The notes: a model not told the origin generated them from the letters alone. A stretch of 64,000 nt of DNA from Sipunculus nudus (GCA_026874595.1 CM049309.1:27841033-27905032); one strand, 5' to 3'; counted from the first letter of the stretch, positions 12,345 through 25,002 are shown. Made by a program: numbers and translations.

Positions 12345-12475
12345 AAGGGTTTTCCAAAGGTTTCCTAAGGGTTTTTATCAAAGAAAGGGTTTTCAGTTTT
12401 AATGAAAACCTTTTTAGAAGAAGGGCACAAGATAAGGTTTTCTGTATTATTGAAAACCTTTTTGAAAACCCTTTC
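12345..12475. repeat. Left subterminal AAAACC/GGTTTT motif array
   Basis: Several GGGTTTTCC, GGTTTTCAGTTTTAATGAAA and GAAAACCTTTTT words in both orientations within 130 bases. Confidence 0.7.
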
Positions 12476-12870
12476 CAGTCGCTTCAACAGAGATTATATA
12501 TATTCCATGGCAATAATATGTTCGATCATTGTAATCATCAGATGTATGTTTAGTAAAATAAACATTGGGTTGCTACATGAGTGAACCGTTTAAATCAAAT
12601 TAATACATTTCAATTTTTATTAACAAAAAAGATATTCATATTAAGATGTTACATATTGTGATGTGTTTTGTTATAAAATACTCCACGGTTCTGTTACAAA
12701 TATATATTTGTTGAGGTTTAACCCTAGGGGAGTAAACCTAAATACTATTTTAACTCCACAAAACCACAGTATATCTTGGGGTATTCCAATAAAGGAGACT
12801 ATAGACAAAGAAAAACCTAATGAGGATTGATTTTTCCCATGCAGATAGCTGAAGAAAATATTTATAACGA

Positions 12871-12874
<4 letters not shown>

Positions 12875-12929
<55 letters not shown>

Positions 12930-13027
12930 TTACATATATAATATATATATATATATATTATATATATATATACATATATAATATATATATATTATATAAA
13001 TTATATATATACATATATATATATATA

Positions 13028-13075
<48 letters not shown>
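12875..13075. repeat. (TA)n microsatellite, interrupted
   Basis: Three TA-rich blocks separated by short TTATA/TACATA interruptions. Confidence 0.95.
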
Positions 13076-13077
<2 letters not shown>

Positions 13078-13090
13078 CATATTCGCGTAG

Positions 13091-13264
13091 CCAGCAGACA
13101 TTTATTTTTGGAAATCACCACCAGAAGGCTCTACCGCATCCTGGACATTTGATATATCTTCCCGCCAATTTTACCGTTCTGGTATCTGTATCAGTTCAGT
13201 CCAGTTCACAAGTACTGCAGTACCACAGCTCACTGTCAAGCCACAAGATACTGTCAAAACTAAG
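13091..13264 (+). CDS. Possible exon of a gene inside the CACTG element
   Basis: An open frame of about 58 residues (including FWKSPPEGSTASWTFDISS and PQLTVKPQDTVKTK) ends exactly at a strong donor, AAG|GTAAGT, in phase 0. An in-frame TAG sits just before the proposed acceptor (CGCGTAG|CCAGCAG); the preceding sequence is a TA repeat rather than a good pyrimidine tract, so the 5' border is weak. Composition contrasts sharply with the AT-rich flanks. I do not recognise the family. It may belong with the exons at 17,888 and 19,515 to one transposon-borne gene. Confidence 0.4.
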
Positions 13265-13724
13265 GTAAGTATGTAGATTTGTCTTCTGATTCAAATGCTA
13301 TTTGTTGATGTAATCAGTACAATTGAAGCATGTAGCTCTTAAGAGAATTTAACTGAAATTAGTGAGTTTTGGGAATGTCTTGCTCCTTGCTCCTGTGTTG
13401 GTCCAAATAAACAAGGGATGAGCATAGTTATTTGATTAGACACAAAAATATAGATTACTAACAATCTTACTTTATTTAACTTAGATGAAATGACACATCC
13501 ATTCTTTGTACCTGTGCAGGCTTAGTCAGCAGGGAAAATTTGCTGAAACTACATTTATAGTATATTATAAACATACAATCCAGTAAACCAGACACCAGCA
13601 TGCCACAGGGAGATCGGTATGTGACCCTAAGATGACCTGTCCCAGCTTCTCAAGTGCCTGTCCCAGGCCTGCTAGCCCAGACAAGTCCATTACAAGGTCT
13701 CCATGGGTTATGGTACGTATGTGT

Positions 13725-14200
13725 GTGTATATATATATATATATTTTTTTATAAATATACATATATAACAGTGCACTCATATATATATATATATATATAT
13801 ATATGTGTATTTGTGACTGTATGTGTATAAATATAAAAAATATATATGCATGTATATATATGATATATAAGTATGTATATATGTGTATATATGTATGTAT
13901 GTGTATATATGATTATATGTATATAAATATGTTTGTATATAAATGTGTGTATGCCAGTCCATGTGTGCATTTGTATGTATATATGTATATATGTATATAT
14001 ATATATATTTGTGTGTATATATATGCATTTGTATATATATATATATTTATATATATATGGGTATATGGGTATATATGTATGTATGTAAGTATATGTATGT
14101 ATGAATATGAATAGATATATATGTATGTATATATATATATACATATATATGTATGTTAATATATATATATGTAAATGTATGTTTATATCTGTATGTATAT
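13725..14200. repeat. TA/TATG microsatellite
   Basis: Long TATA/TGTATG mixed simple repeat. It produces spurious low-complexity reading frames on both strands, which are not genes. Confidence 0.95.
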
Positions 14201-14269
14201 GTTACAGTCAATTTTATAAAGTGCCTGAGAGACACACACAGTTAATACATCTGTGTGTATAAAGTGAGG

Positions 14270-15122
14270 TCACCTCACCAAATTAGTTATAGATTCTGAT
14301 GCAATTTAGAATTGTGAATCAAATTAGATATTCAGATATATGTTATATTTAAATGTAGGTAAACTTTATAAACTTGAAAAAAAATGATGTAAAAAAAATG
14401 AGGATCTAATGTAAACATTCATTATTCTCCTGCCTCAGTGGAACTGGAATTACAGAAATTTGTTTTTTCTATATATTTGCTTGGTTTTAAATTATTATGA
14501 ATCCACTTTTTCCTGCAGGCGCTGTTGAATTAAATTTCATATCCTGTATATATATGCAAAGGTGTTGTATATTACACTATCCCCTATACCCCCACCCGCC
14601 ACTGAGTCTTTCCACCTAAGCACTGGGGACAACAGTTTTATTGCAACGGCATCAAATACATTTAATAAAGGATATATATTATATATTATGTATGGAGGTG
14701 TTGTAACTCCCATCATTATCAATCCCCCCCCCCCCCCCACCACCACCACCACACCTTCTATCAAGTCCTACAAACTGTGTACTAGGAACTTTATTGCAAC
14801 TTCATATCTTATAAAATTGAGAAAAATGGTTTAATATAGAAATAGGATTAACTGAATAAGTGTGTAAACTGCTGAAATGTCAACAGCTTATCCAAAAGCC
14901 AATGAGAATGGTAATAGTGTAAACTTCCCATATGCTTCAGTTTCAACATTAGGAAACATTTGGTCGGATTACAAAATTTTATTTGCAACAGTATCTCTCA
15001 TCATATCATCCATCCATGGCTTATATAACCTCTTCCTCTCAGACCTTATCTCCATTTGATATTATTTTAGATTTTTGACTTCAAAGTCAACTTCAGCTGA
15101 GCACAGAGACCCATGGGTCCCT
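14270..15122 (+). mobile_element. Family A, 3' part
   Basis: Matches, in the plus sense, the reverse complement of 45,757-46,780. Shared landmarks are GATGCAATTTAGAA, the C-run followed by CACCACCACC, TCCATTTGATATTATTTTAGA, AACTTCAGCTGAGCACAG, and the end hairpin GACCCATGGGTC with CCTT. The 5' portion is replaced by the microsatellite. Confidence 0.65.
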
Positions 15123-15394
15123 TTTGTTAGGTTAGTTATTAGTTATTTCTGAAACATTAGATTGTTTTGATCTTTTATGAAGCTGTTACAAGAACATGTG
15201 AAACAACAGGCTATTCTAAATCGATTCAGTCGATGTGTCAAATAAACTCTTCTCTTTCAGTTTGTGAAATGCCTGAACATTTCAGTCATTTTATAAAGTG
15301 CCTGAGTTAATCAGGAAATTTGTAAATTGCCTGAAAATTTCAGTCAAATTACAAATAGACTGATTTTACACAATGACTGCAACAAGTACACATA

Positions 15395-15655
15395 TTTATA
15401 TATAATGTAGGTATGTATATATGTGTGTATATGTATGTATATGTATATATATATATATATGTGTGTATATATATTCATGTATGTATATGTGTATGTATGT
15501 ATGTATATTTATATATATACATATTTATGCACATATATAGAGCTTTATATATGTATATCTGTATATATATATGCATGATAATGCATGTATATATATATGG
15601 GTGTGTGTTTATGTGTATATATCTATGTACATTTGTGTCTATAGATATAAATATA
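15395..15655. repeat. TA/TATG microsatellite
   Basis: TATGTGTATATATG-type simple repeat. Confidence 0.9.
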
Positions 15656-16059
15656 GTAGTCACCACAGCATTGTAACCCGGACTGGCCAAGATCAAACTT
15701 TAAATTTGGCTGGCCAAATTTTGAACTGCTCTTGCCCAGGTTAGAATTTTGATCCAGATTTGGGCCAGATTCTCATCTGGGCCTCGACATGTATATTCAC
15801 AATTGATTTGAATGTACATATGTATATGTGGATGTCTATATATATGTTGAGCCCCAGATTAAACTTTTTATATGAACATCGACATATGAATCAAGTCCAG
15901 AAAGTGACCAAACATGGGAACTTTTATTCAAGCTATAGAAAAAACATATCATATTCAGTTGTTAATAATATGCTAGAGACTTAGCATAAGTGAGCTGACA
16001 GAGATTGCCTGTTAAGCTGTCCACCTTTTACCCCCCCCCCCCCCTACCTCAATCACATA

Positions 16060-17870
16060 TACAAATATTAGGTCTCTCCTTTGTTGATAGGATATTCTTA
16101 GCACTATGACCCCCCTCTAGAGTTCTCACATAAGTATTTGGTATGTCCTGTTTCATACAAATAACAACAAAACCTTTGTTCTGGAGGTTGAGTGAAGGCA
16201 GGCACATGGATATTATCCATGAAGCCAGCCACATTTGATTGATAGGCGTTCTTGGCACCACCCCCCTCCCCCCTAAGTTCTCACTCAAGTATTTGGTCTG
16301 TCCTGTTTCATACAAATAACAACATAACCTTAGATATTTTGGTCCAAACATGTTCTGGAGGTTGAGTGAAGGCAGGCACATGGATATTATCCGTGAAGCC
16401 AGCCACATTTGATTGATAGGACATTCTTGGCACCATCAACCCTCCCCCCCTAAGTTCGCACTCAAGTATTTGGTCTGTCCTGTTTCATACAAATAACAAC
16501 ATAACCTTTGATTTTTTGGTCCAAACATGTTCTGGAGATTGAGTGAAGGCAGGCACGTGGATATTATCCGTGAAGCCAGCCACATTTGATTGATAGGACA
16601 TTCTTGGCACCATCCCCCCCCCCCCTAAGTTCTCACTCAAGTATTTGGTCTGTCCTGTTTCATACAAATAACAACATGACCTTTGATTTTTTGGTCCAAA
16701 CATGTTCTGGAGGTTGAGTGAAGGCAGGCACATGGATATTATCCGTGAAGCCAGCCACATTTGATTGATAGGACATTCTTGGCACCATCCCCTCCCCCCC
16801 CCCCCTAAGTTCTCACTCAAGTATTTGGTCTGTCCTGTTTCATACAAATAACAACATAACCTTTGATTTTTTGGTCCAAACATGTTCTGGAGGTTGAGTG
16901 AAGGCAGGCACATGGACATTATCCATGAAGCCAGCCACATTTGATTGATAGGACATTCTTGGCACCATCAACCCTCCCCCCCCCCCAAGTTCGCACTCAA
17001 GTATTTGGTCTGTCCTGTTTCATACAAATAACAACATAACCTTTGATATTTTGGTCCAAACATGTTCTGGAGGTTGAGTGAAGGCAGGCACATGGATATT
17101 ATCCGTGAAGCCAGCCACATTTGATTGATAGGACATTCTTGGCACCATCCCCCCCTAAGTTCTCACTCAAGTATTTGGTCTGTCCTGTTTCATACAAATA
17201 ACAACATGACCTTTAAGTTTTTGGTCCAAACATGTTCTGGAGGTTGAGTGAAGGCAGGCACATGGATATTATCCGTGAAGCCAGCCACATTTGATTGATA
17301 GGACATTCTTGGCACCATCCCCTCCCCCCACTAGTTCTCACTCAAGTATTTGGTCTGTCCTGTTTCATACAAATAACAACATAACCTTTGATTTTACAGT
17401 TCAAAAATGTTCTGGAAGCTGAGTGAAGGCAGGCACATAGAAATTATCTGTGAAGCCAGCCACATTTGGTTGATAGGACATTCTTGGCACCCCCCCCCCC
17501 CCCCCGCCCCCTGCATTTGGTTGATAGGACATTCTTGGCACCATCCCCTCCCCTGCATTTGATTGATAGGACATTCTTGGCACCATCCCCTCCCCCCACT
17601 AGTTCTCACTCAAGTATTTGGTCTGTCCTGTTTCATACAAATAACAACATAACCTTTGATTTTACAGTTCAAAAATGTTCTGGAAGCTGAGTGAAGGCAG
17701 GCACATAGAAATTATCTGTGAAGCCAGCCACATTTGGTTGATAGGACATTCTTGGCACCCCCCCCCCCCCCTGCATTTGGTTGATAGGACATTCTTGGCA
17801 CCATTCTTCTCCCCCCCCCCCCCCCCCACCCAGCTCTCACTCAAGTATTCGGTCAGTCCTTTTCCATACA
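16060..17870. repeat. ~175-bp tandem satellite array with variable C-runs
   Basis: About ten head-to-tail units. The landmark GGTCTGTCCTGTTTCATAC occurs at about 16,295, 16,472, 16,648, 16,828, 17,008, 17,178, 17,352 and 17,620, with diverged copies near 16,140 and 17,851. Spacing is mostly 170-180 bp. Each unit carries a C-run of varying length, CTCACTCAAGTATTTGG, CAAATAACAACATAACC, GAGTGAAGGCAGGCACATGG and GATTGATAGGACATTCTTGG. Units near 17,480-17,800 are truncated or partly duplicated. Long open frames through it are a by-product of the repeat period. Confidence 0.95.
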
Positions 17871-17887
17871 AATAACATAACCGATAG

Positions 17888-18047
17888 TGATTGGCCCCCA
17901 TTTGTAGATCCTCCAACAAAACAAGATTTGAATTCTGTTTCATACTCATCAACTGGTATAGAAGATTTTACTAATCTACAAATTCACTATTTGACACTTC
18001 CAAACACAGATCCATCATTTAAGTCATTCAGGCAGTGGAAAAAATGA
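17888..18047 (+). CDS. Possible terminal exon in the CACTG element
   Basis: Directly after the satellite, a frame encodes about 52 residues (with DWPPFVDPPTKQDLN, NLQIHYLTLPNTDPSFKSF and a final RQWKK) ending at TGA. AG sits at 17,886-17,887, though without a good pyrimidine tract. The composition looks coding, but the product is unknown. It could be an alternative last exon or part of a separate degraded gene. Confidence 0.3.
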
Positions 18048-19514
18048 AAGGAAAAAAACTACACCTATTGAAAAGAAAACTGATCTCTCCACTAAAACTG
18101 GACAAATAACGTGTTGGTCATTAAATTTATAAATGTAACTAGGATCATAATTAAAGGAGATTCAATATCACTTTAAAAAGATCAGTATGAAAGATGCTTA
18201 TCAAAACATGTTGAAAGATGGGGAGGATTGTACAAATTCTTCTGCAAGTTTTTTTTTTTTTATTTTTGTATACATGTACATTTCTTAATCGTAAACTGGA
18301 GTAAAAGTGTATTTTATTGCAAAACAGTTGTACTATGTAGTGTTTCCATAATAAAAAAAGTTATGTTTGTTGCATGTAACCATATATTTGTTTACAGTGA
18401 AACCAAATGTTATTTGTAATTAAGATACCAAATCTTGTTTTAATATTCAGCAAGACCGGAATCTAGTAATGTGAAACATTTGTTTCAGGTATTCTGCTAC
18501 ACCATGCCTGTCAACTACTGCCTTCAGTATTTGGATAGCAAGAGAAGTACATTGTGGTAGCGTCTGAGAAGGTTGGTAGATAACAGGCTTTTTTTTAAGT
18601 GCAGTATTGTATGAAATATTATTTGAGGAAATATAAGTATTTTTATTCACATTCTCATTCAAATTTTTTCTGAGCATTTCATGTGTGGATTGGTGGTCAA
18701 TGTTTACTCTGGCTCTGAAATGTAACCTTTACATTAAATATATCTGATTTAACAACAAATTCCAGACAATGTGGAACATTAGGCCTAGTCTGCTTTATTT
18801 GTTTCGTCGGCTGACAAAGCCTGTTTCAAGATTTTTGTTCGCTCAGCCTGTTAGTGTATTTTTAGGAGTCAAATTCAGTATCAAATTTTACAAATATATA
18901 TAGGTTATAATTTACTTGGTTGAGACTGTGCCATTGTAAATATTACTTTGGAGAAATAGCAGATTTGTTGCTTTTCATAAACTGAACTTATAGACAGATC
19001 ATATTTGGTATGCACAGTGTTCTTCTGTCAGTATGTCTTTCCTTCTGACTAAGGTTATTGGTTATAAAGTTTCTTGCCTGAGTTTAATTATTTTCAAAAT
19101 CTATATATATTTAATGAGGTCAGAGGTCACCAGACTTCTTTGTGTTGTTGCCATGATAACTTACTATGAACATTATAGATTTTGAATATACTCATAGTTC
19201 GATTATCCCCAATATGTATGCATATTGAATGAGGTCAATGATCACAAGAAATTGTATCACCACTATAACTTGTCAGACATGAAGGAATTAACGAAACTCA
19301 CTATGAATGTTAATCAGATAAAATGTCTCATATGAGCATGATCCTCTGCATATTCTAGGCATATTTCATTAAGCACCCCTGCGGTGCTGTTGTTTCTATG
19401 ATTTGTGCTCTATTTCAGTCTTCTGCATGGTTCTTGGCGTGTGTCCTATGTAAATATATGCATTTATATCGAATCAAATTGCTCAAAATACATTTATTTT
19501 TTACTTTTTTTCAG
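18048..19514. other. No gene recognised (possible intron)
   Basis: AT-rich sequence between two candidate exons. A 76-codon minus-strand frame at 18,447-18,677 was considered and not accepted. Confidence 0.3.
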
Positions 19515-19778
19515 GATATCCATTCACCGGCTCCTGTTATTGTTGGTAAGCCTCAGAAAGGAATTAATGATGTAATAGAAGGGGAGAAAGTCCTGTGTCT
19601 CACAAGCAGGAGATTTAGAGCTGCACTGGAGGCTTGGTTTGCCTCTTTTGGGGCATTTTCTTTGGAGTATCCCACTGCACTAAAGAAAACCATAGCCCGA
19701 ATTGAATACGCAGTGGTAAAGTGCTCAAGCAGCCCTCAAGCAAGTGTTAAGTCATGGGCAGAAAGAATAGGGCTTTGA
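19515..19778 (+). CDS. Terminal exon of an unknown gene inside the CACTG element
   Basis: A pyrimidine-rich acceptor (TTACTTTTTTTCAG|GATATC) opens a phase-0 frame of 87 codons ending in TGA. Landmarks are SPAPVIVGKPQKGINDVIEG, a block RRFRAALEAWFASFGAFSLEYP, and KSWAERIGL. The 'FxA.leawFa.f..F.leYP' block resembles the carboxy-terminus of a widespread uncharacterised protein family found in fish and invertebrates that I associate with transposon-borne genes; this link is from memory and unverified. An AATAAA-like signal occurs near 20,766. A family A fragment begins six bases after the stop. Confidence 0.5.
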   Translation, partial: DIHSPAPVIVGKPQKGINDVIEGEKVLCLTSRRFRAALEAWFASFGAFSLEYPTALKKTIARIEYAVVKCSSSPQASVKSWAERIGL

Positions 19779-19783
19779 TTTTA

Positions 19784-20000
19784 AGCTCAGATGACCGGAA
19801 GTCATCTGAGCTATAGTGATGTCCTTTGTCTGTCCCACCATCTGTCTGGTCATCTGTTAACAGGGCACAAAATATAACCAATTGCCCTAGAAGCCTCATA
19901 CCCTCTATCAAGGTCATGGGGAAATCCCCTAGGACACCGGAAATTAGGTCACAGTGACCTATTTCTTTGAGCTATGGACCAAAAACCCCTCATCTAGAAT
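19784..20000 (+). mobile_element. Family A, 5' end fragment
   Basis: Starts AGCTCAGATGACCGGAAGTC and forms the family hairpin (AGCTCAG...CTGAGCT), then passes into GTCCTTTGTCTGTCC and GTTAACAGGGCACAA. It ends near 20,000 without the 3' hairpin. Confidence 0.6.
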
Positions 20001-21055
20001 TGTTTTTCATTTGTTGCATCATATCACATAGCATTGTTATAATAAGTATGTTGTTATTTGTTTACTTGTATTTTTTTTAGATTTTAGCCTGGCTGGTGGC
20101 TAACTGATTTCCTAGTTATATCCTGATTGCCAGCTCATCCAAATTCAAACAGCCAGATAAACCTTTAGCTACAAATACACCTCCCTCACTTTCAAGCATA
20201 ACTATACTGCTGAACGCCATGACCCATAAATTAAATGTTTTTGAAACTGATAGCACAACCAATATCACATAATTGTGTAAATGATATTAATTTCTGATCA
20301 GAGGCCTCAAGAGGGTTTGTCAGGTCTGTTGATGTGAATGTTTCTCTAAGTATATGGAATACATGTATGATTATGAGAATCTGTGTAAACGAGATTAATA
20401 TTGTCACTTTAATGTGAAAATGAGTAGTCAGTTCTATGATGACATATCCATTGAAATGTAGAAATATATTTCATGTAACAATGCTATGGTTTGTTCAAAG
20501 TTCATGTCTGGTTACAAACCTAAAATTCTGGTGTGTGAGGCTAGTGAGGAAGGGAACCACTGGCAAAGTTCAATCTAAATATTTTTTTTCTGGCACTGTT
20601 CTATTCTGTTTTATTGTACAATATTCTATGGTTAATAAGTGTAATTCTTCCTTGGAATATATTTCTATCATCATGTGACTTCTATGGCAAAGTATATATT
20701 TAAATGATTTGTTACAAGGATTGATTGAAATTGTCACTCATGTGCATGTGGATACTGGTTTGTTTAATAAAAGGTAATTTGGAACCTTACGCTTGTCTCA
20801 GGTTTTTGCATTCCCAGCAAATTTTTTAACCAAGATATTGTATGATATAGAACAATACCCATTTACTGTGTCCCAGTTTATTTTCAGCATCAGATAAAAA
20901 TTAATATCTTGTTTATTTTATTTCTGTTGATCCAATTTAATTATTTTAATCATTCCTAGCAGTTAACTGATAAATGGAGCAGATAACACACACATTCAGT
21001 TTATACCATGAAATATTTATCGAAATCCTATATCATATCAAAACATATAATTAAT
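20001..21055. other. No gene recognised (possible 3' UTR)
   Basis: AT-rich sequence. It contains the AATAAA-like signal near 20,766 that could serve the exon at 19,515. Confidence 0.3.
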
Positions 21056-21059
21056 GAAA

Positions 21060-21350
21060 CCCCTTTAGTTTATTAAATGGTTTTCCTCAAAACCCTTTAA
21101 GGTTTTGATAGAAACTAAAACGTTATAATGAAAACCTTAAAAAGGTTTTCATGAAAACCTTTGCTTAATGGGTTTCCACATACAAATAGTTTTCATGAAA
21201 ACCTTTTATTATAGTTATAAGTTTTCATGAAAACCCGTGAAAGGGTTTTCATTAAGGTTTTTATGAAAAGGTATTCATTAAAACCCTAAAAAGGTTTCCT
21301 CTCAGGGACACAATGAAAACCCCTGTAAAACCTTTCTGGAAACCTTTTTT
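21060..21350. repeat. Right subterminal GGTTTTCATGAAAACC motif array
   Basis: At least seven copies of a TTTTCATGAAAA-type palindrome or its halves in about 290 bases, the counterpart of the left array. Confidence 0.75.
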
Positions 21351-21424
21351 TGTAACAGTGCGGAACACCACGGATTAAGGTCCGGGGTGATCCCTATTGC
21401 TATCCGTGAATGTGTGAAAGGGGC

Positions 21425-22262
21425 TTTAGTGGTCAATTACGAGTCGCTAACGTGTATAAACGAGCCGGAACCAGTCGTCAAGATGTATATACGATTTACC
21501 ACATTAAGAGTACTGCTCGTCGAGTGGTCAATAACGACCCGTCATTTCTTATTTACGAGTTGCGAACGTCTATAAACGAGTAAATAATAGTTTCGTGAAG
21601 TGGTTATAGTAGCGACTTATAGGAAAAAAATATAGAAACCATGAAACACCGAATCCTCTATAATAATGAGCACTACAAAAAAGTCTAGTCATTGAAAGCT
21701 TATACTTCCTTAAGATATATAAAAGTCACAAGTAAAATATCCACGCTTGCAATGCTAGCTTATATTATAATCATGATAATGCTATATATAAGCGAAAAAA
21801 CACGTCTGGCCAAAGACCTCTGAAATCATCCATTAAGCTATATAGCAATTGAACGGGCAAAAAGCCCTTAATTTTAAAATCAGTCCAAATGTAATTATGT
21901 AGTTCCCATTTGCAAATAAGCTATAGAATTTGTCTAATTTGCGAGCCGCAAAATCATTGAGCGACTCGCAAATGACCACTTGACGAATCGCAAAATCATT
22001 TAGCGACTCGGAAATGACCACTTGACCACTCGCAAAATCATTTAGCGACTCGCAAATGACCACTTCACGACTCGCAAAATCATTTAGCGACTCGCAAATG
22101 ACCACTTCACGACTCGCAAAATCATTTAGCGACTCGCAAATGACCACTTCACGACTCGCAAAATCATTTAGCGACTCGCAAATGACCACTTCACGACTCG
22201 CAAAATCATTTAGCGACTCGCAAATGACCACTTCACGACTCGCAAAGCGCTCGTGAAAGGGT
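21425..22262. mobile_element. Small inverted-end element with internal minisatellite
   Basis: The left end has AGTGGTCAATTACGAGTCGC, and the right end, reverse complemented, has AGTGGTCATTTGCGAGTCGC near the edge. The same motif fills the internal array. No coding capacity was seen; a non-autonomous DNA element whose subterminal motif expanded is the simplest reading. Confidence 0.4.
21950..22245. repeat. 42-bp minisatellite
   Basis: About seven copies of a 42-bp unit with CGACTCGCAAATGACCACTT and CGCAAAATCATTTAG. Because the unit is divisible by three it yields a repeated 14-residue open frame (VVICESLNDFASRE) with no other coding sign. Confidence 0.95.
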
Positions 22263-22269
22263 CATTTTT

Positions 22270-24300
22270 TGGCAAATCCTATAGCTCCAGTCTTGCAGTT
22301 TTACTATGTCCAGTTGGCCAAATGTTACGAAATGCCAAAAACTAGACCCGTCTTGCTTAAAAAGTCGCCGAGTTATAAGCATTTCCGTGAAATCTCGTTT
22401 TTTTCGCGTTTGACGACTTTTATCATGTCAAGCTGGCCATATGCTACCAAATGACGAAAACCAGACCTTTGTACCTTAAAAATTGACAAAGATAGAAAAT
22501 GCAGCATGGCTATTTTCAAACTATCAAGTTTTAACCCAAAAAATGCGTAGCCATGGTAATGGCACATTTGAGTCAGGTACACATCAAAAGAAAGGCTACG
22601 GAATGACGAATAAAACAAGCTATGGTTTAGGTGGCTACGACACTTTGTGACAAAGTTATCGAGCAAAACCGTTTTTGCATACTTTTCATGGCCTTGACCT
22701 TCACTATCATACGATGTTCACCAAAGCAATAGGGTTCCAGGACTTGGGGTTGTCAATCAACCCTGTAGGTTTCAAGTTGCTGCAAACTGTGGCCAGGAGA
22801 GTGGGGACAAACAGACAAACAAACAAACAGAGAGACAAATGGACATACAGAACTGACGAATATACTTGCCAAAATCGTAAATTTGAAGTAAATTTAGTTA
22901 AATGAATTAGCAATGCCAAAATGGAAAAAAATAAGCCATAGTCTGTGAAAACATGAAAACAGAACCAATATTAACAAAGTTATGGAGAAAATAAGATTGT
23001 GATATGCTTTCATCACCTTGACCTTGACCTTTGACTTATTTGAATAATACACAAGGGGCTTTCAGATATCATTCTCATATATGACAAGTGTAAGTAACAA
23101 AGCGTTTCCTGCAAAACTGTAGCCTGTAGAATGTTATATGTAAGATGCATGAACCAGCTAGTAGGCGAAATTGAGGACAACTGACAAACAGGCAGACATA
23201 CTGACAAAGTTACACACGGTTTAGACTAGATGACTTGACCAGGTTATGAAGAAGACCCAGAGAAAGGAAATAAGCTATAGTTTATATAATTGTGGTAAAT
23301 AATTTTGTAGATATGGCAGAAAAGTGATATGATGTAGGGGTTCGAGTGCAGCGCTCCCTTACGGCCATATCCAGAAAATGAATAATTACTTTCAAGATAT
23401 AAGTGTAAGACATAAGATGTTCTAGTTTCAAAAGGATTCCTGCGAAACTGTGGCCTGTAGAATGCTTTATGTAAGACGCAAGAACCAGCAAGCAGGCGAA
23501 ATTGAGGACAAAAGCCAAACAGACAGACATACTGAAAAAGTGACATATCTGAGATAACAGATGATAAGACAAAAGTTGTTGGGAAGGTTAAGAGGAGCAA
23601 AATGAGCTATAGTGTATGTAGGTAAGGCTTAAAGTTTTGGAGGTATTGTCAAAAAATAATATATTAAAGCGTTTCGAGTGCAGCGCCCCCTTGCGGCTAT
23701 TTAAGACATACGATGTACCAGTTTCAAAAGGATTTTTGCAAAACTGTTGTTTGTGCTAATATTGTGAGAAAATCTTGTGGGACTCATTGAATGCTACCTA
23801 ATGCAAAAAAAACTATACCTCTCTAGCTTTAAAACTGACAAAGTTAGAAAACGTTTTGTTCTTTTATTTTTTAATATCATGACTTTTCCCCGAAAACGCG
23901 TAACCATGGTTATGGCAAATTTTAGGCCTTGGAATGACAAAGAAAATGAGCTTTTTTTAGTGGAATTTAGTAGATACGACTAATAGTGACAAAGATATTA
24001 AGAAAAAAATGGTTTGAGAAGTTTTGATGACCTTTTAATTGATCCTTGACCTATATTGATAAAAAACGATAGGCTTCCGGGACTTTAAATTGTTCACCAG
24101 CTGTGTAAGTTTGAAAGCGATTCCTGTAAAACTGTGGCCTGTAGAGAGGATGCAGACACAGACAGACATATGGAACTGACCAACAAACAGAACTGACCAA
24201 TATGCTTGCCGAAAATCGAAGCAACTACAGGCAGAGGTTTTCAGACTACAGGATGTGAATGCGACCTTGTTAAAAGAATATTGAAATGTAAGCGACACGG
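22270..24300 (+). repeat. Family C array
   Basis: Non-coding. It includes two units of a ~331-bp monomer (GTGCAGCGCTCCC near 23,347 and GTGCAGCGCCCCC near 23,678). Other landmarks are ACTGTGGCCTGTAGA, GACAGACATACTGA and CCATGGTTATGGC. The same monomer appears inverted at 36.9-38.1 kb. Confidence 0.7.

Positions 24301-25002
<702 letters not shown>

Larger units (their letters stand above)
12332..21360. mobile_element. CACTG-ended large DNA element (CACTA/CMC-like)
   Basis: The left end reads CACTGTTAAAAATAAGGGTT and the right end, reverse complemented, CACTGTTACAAAAAAAGGTT. The similarity continues for about 45 bp. A two-base CG flanks both ends, as expected for a CACTA-type 2-bp target duplication. 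Both ends are rich in repeated AAAACCTTTT / GGTTTTCATGAAAACC words, like the subterminal motif arrays of CACTA elements. The interior has three gene-like exon candidates, family A fragments, microsatellites and a satellite array. No DDE transposase was recognised, so the superfamily call rests on the ends alone. Confidence 0.5.

Noticed and set aside
12827-14235. Open frames on both strands made of Tyr/Ile/His repeats
   Set aside because: They are translations of TA/TATG microsatellites.
16049-17952. Frames of 60-150 codons with repeated MWLASxIISMCLPSLNLQN
   Set aside because: They arise from the ~175-bp satellite; period and C-run changes break the frame and no start or splice logic supports a gene.
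18447-18677. 76-codon minus-strand frame
   Set aside because: Plausible composition, but no splice sites, no recognised motif, and it lies in the probable intron of plus-strand exons.
21833-22231. 132-codon frame with a 14-residue repeat
   Set aside because: A by-product of the 42-bp minisatellite.
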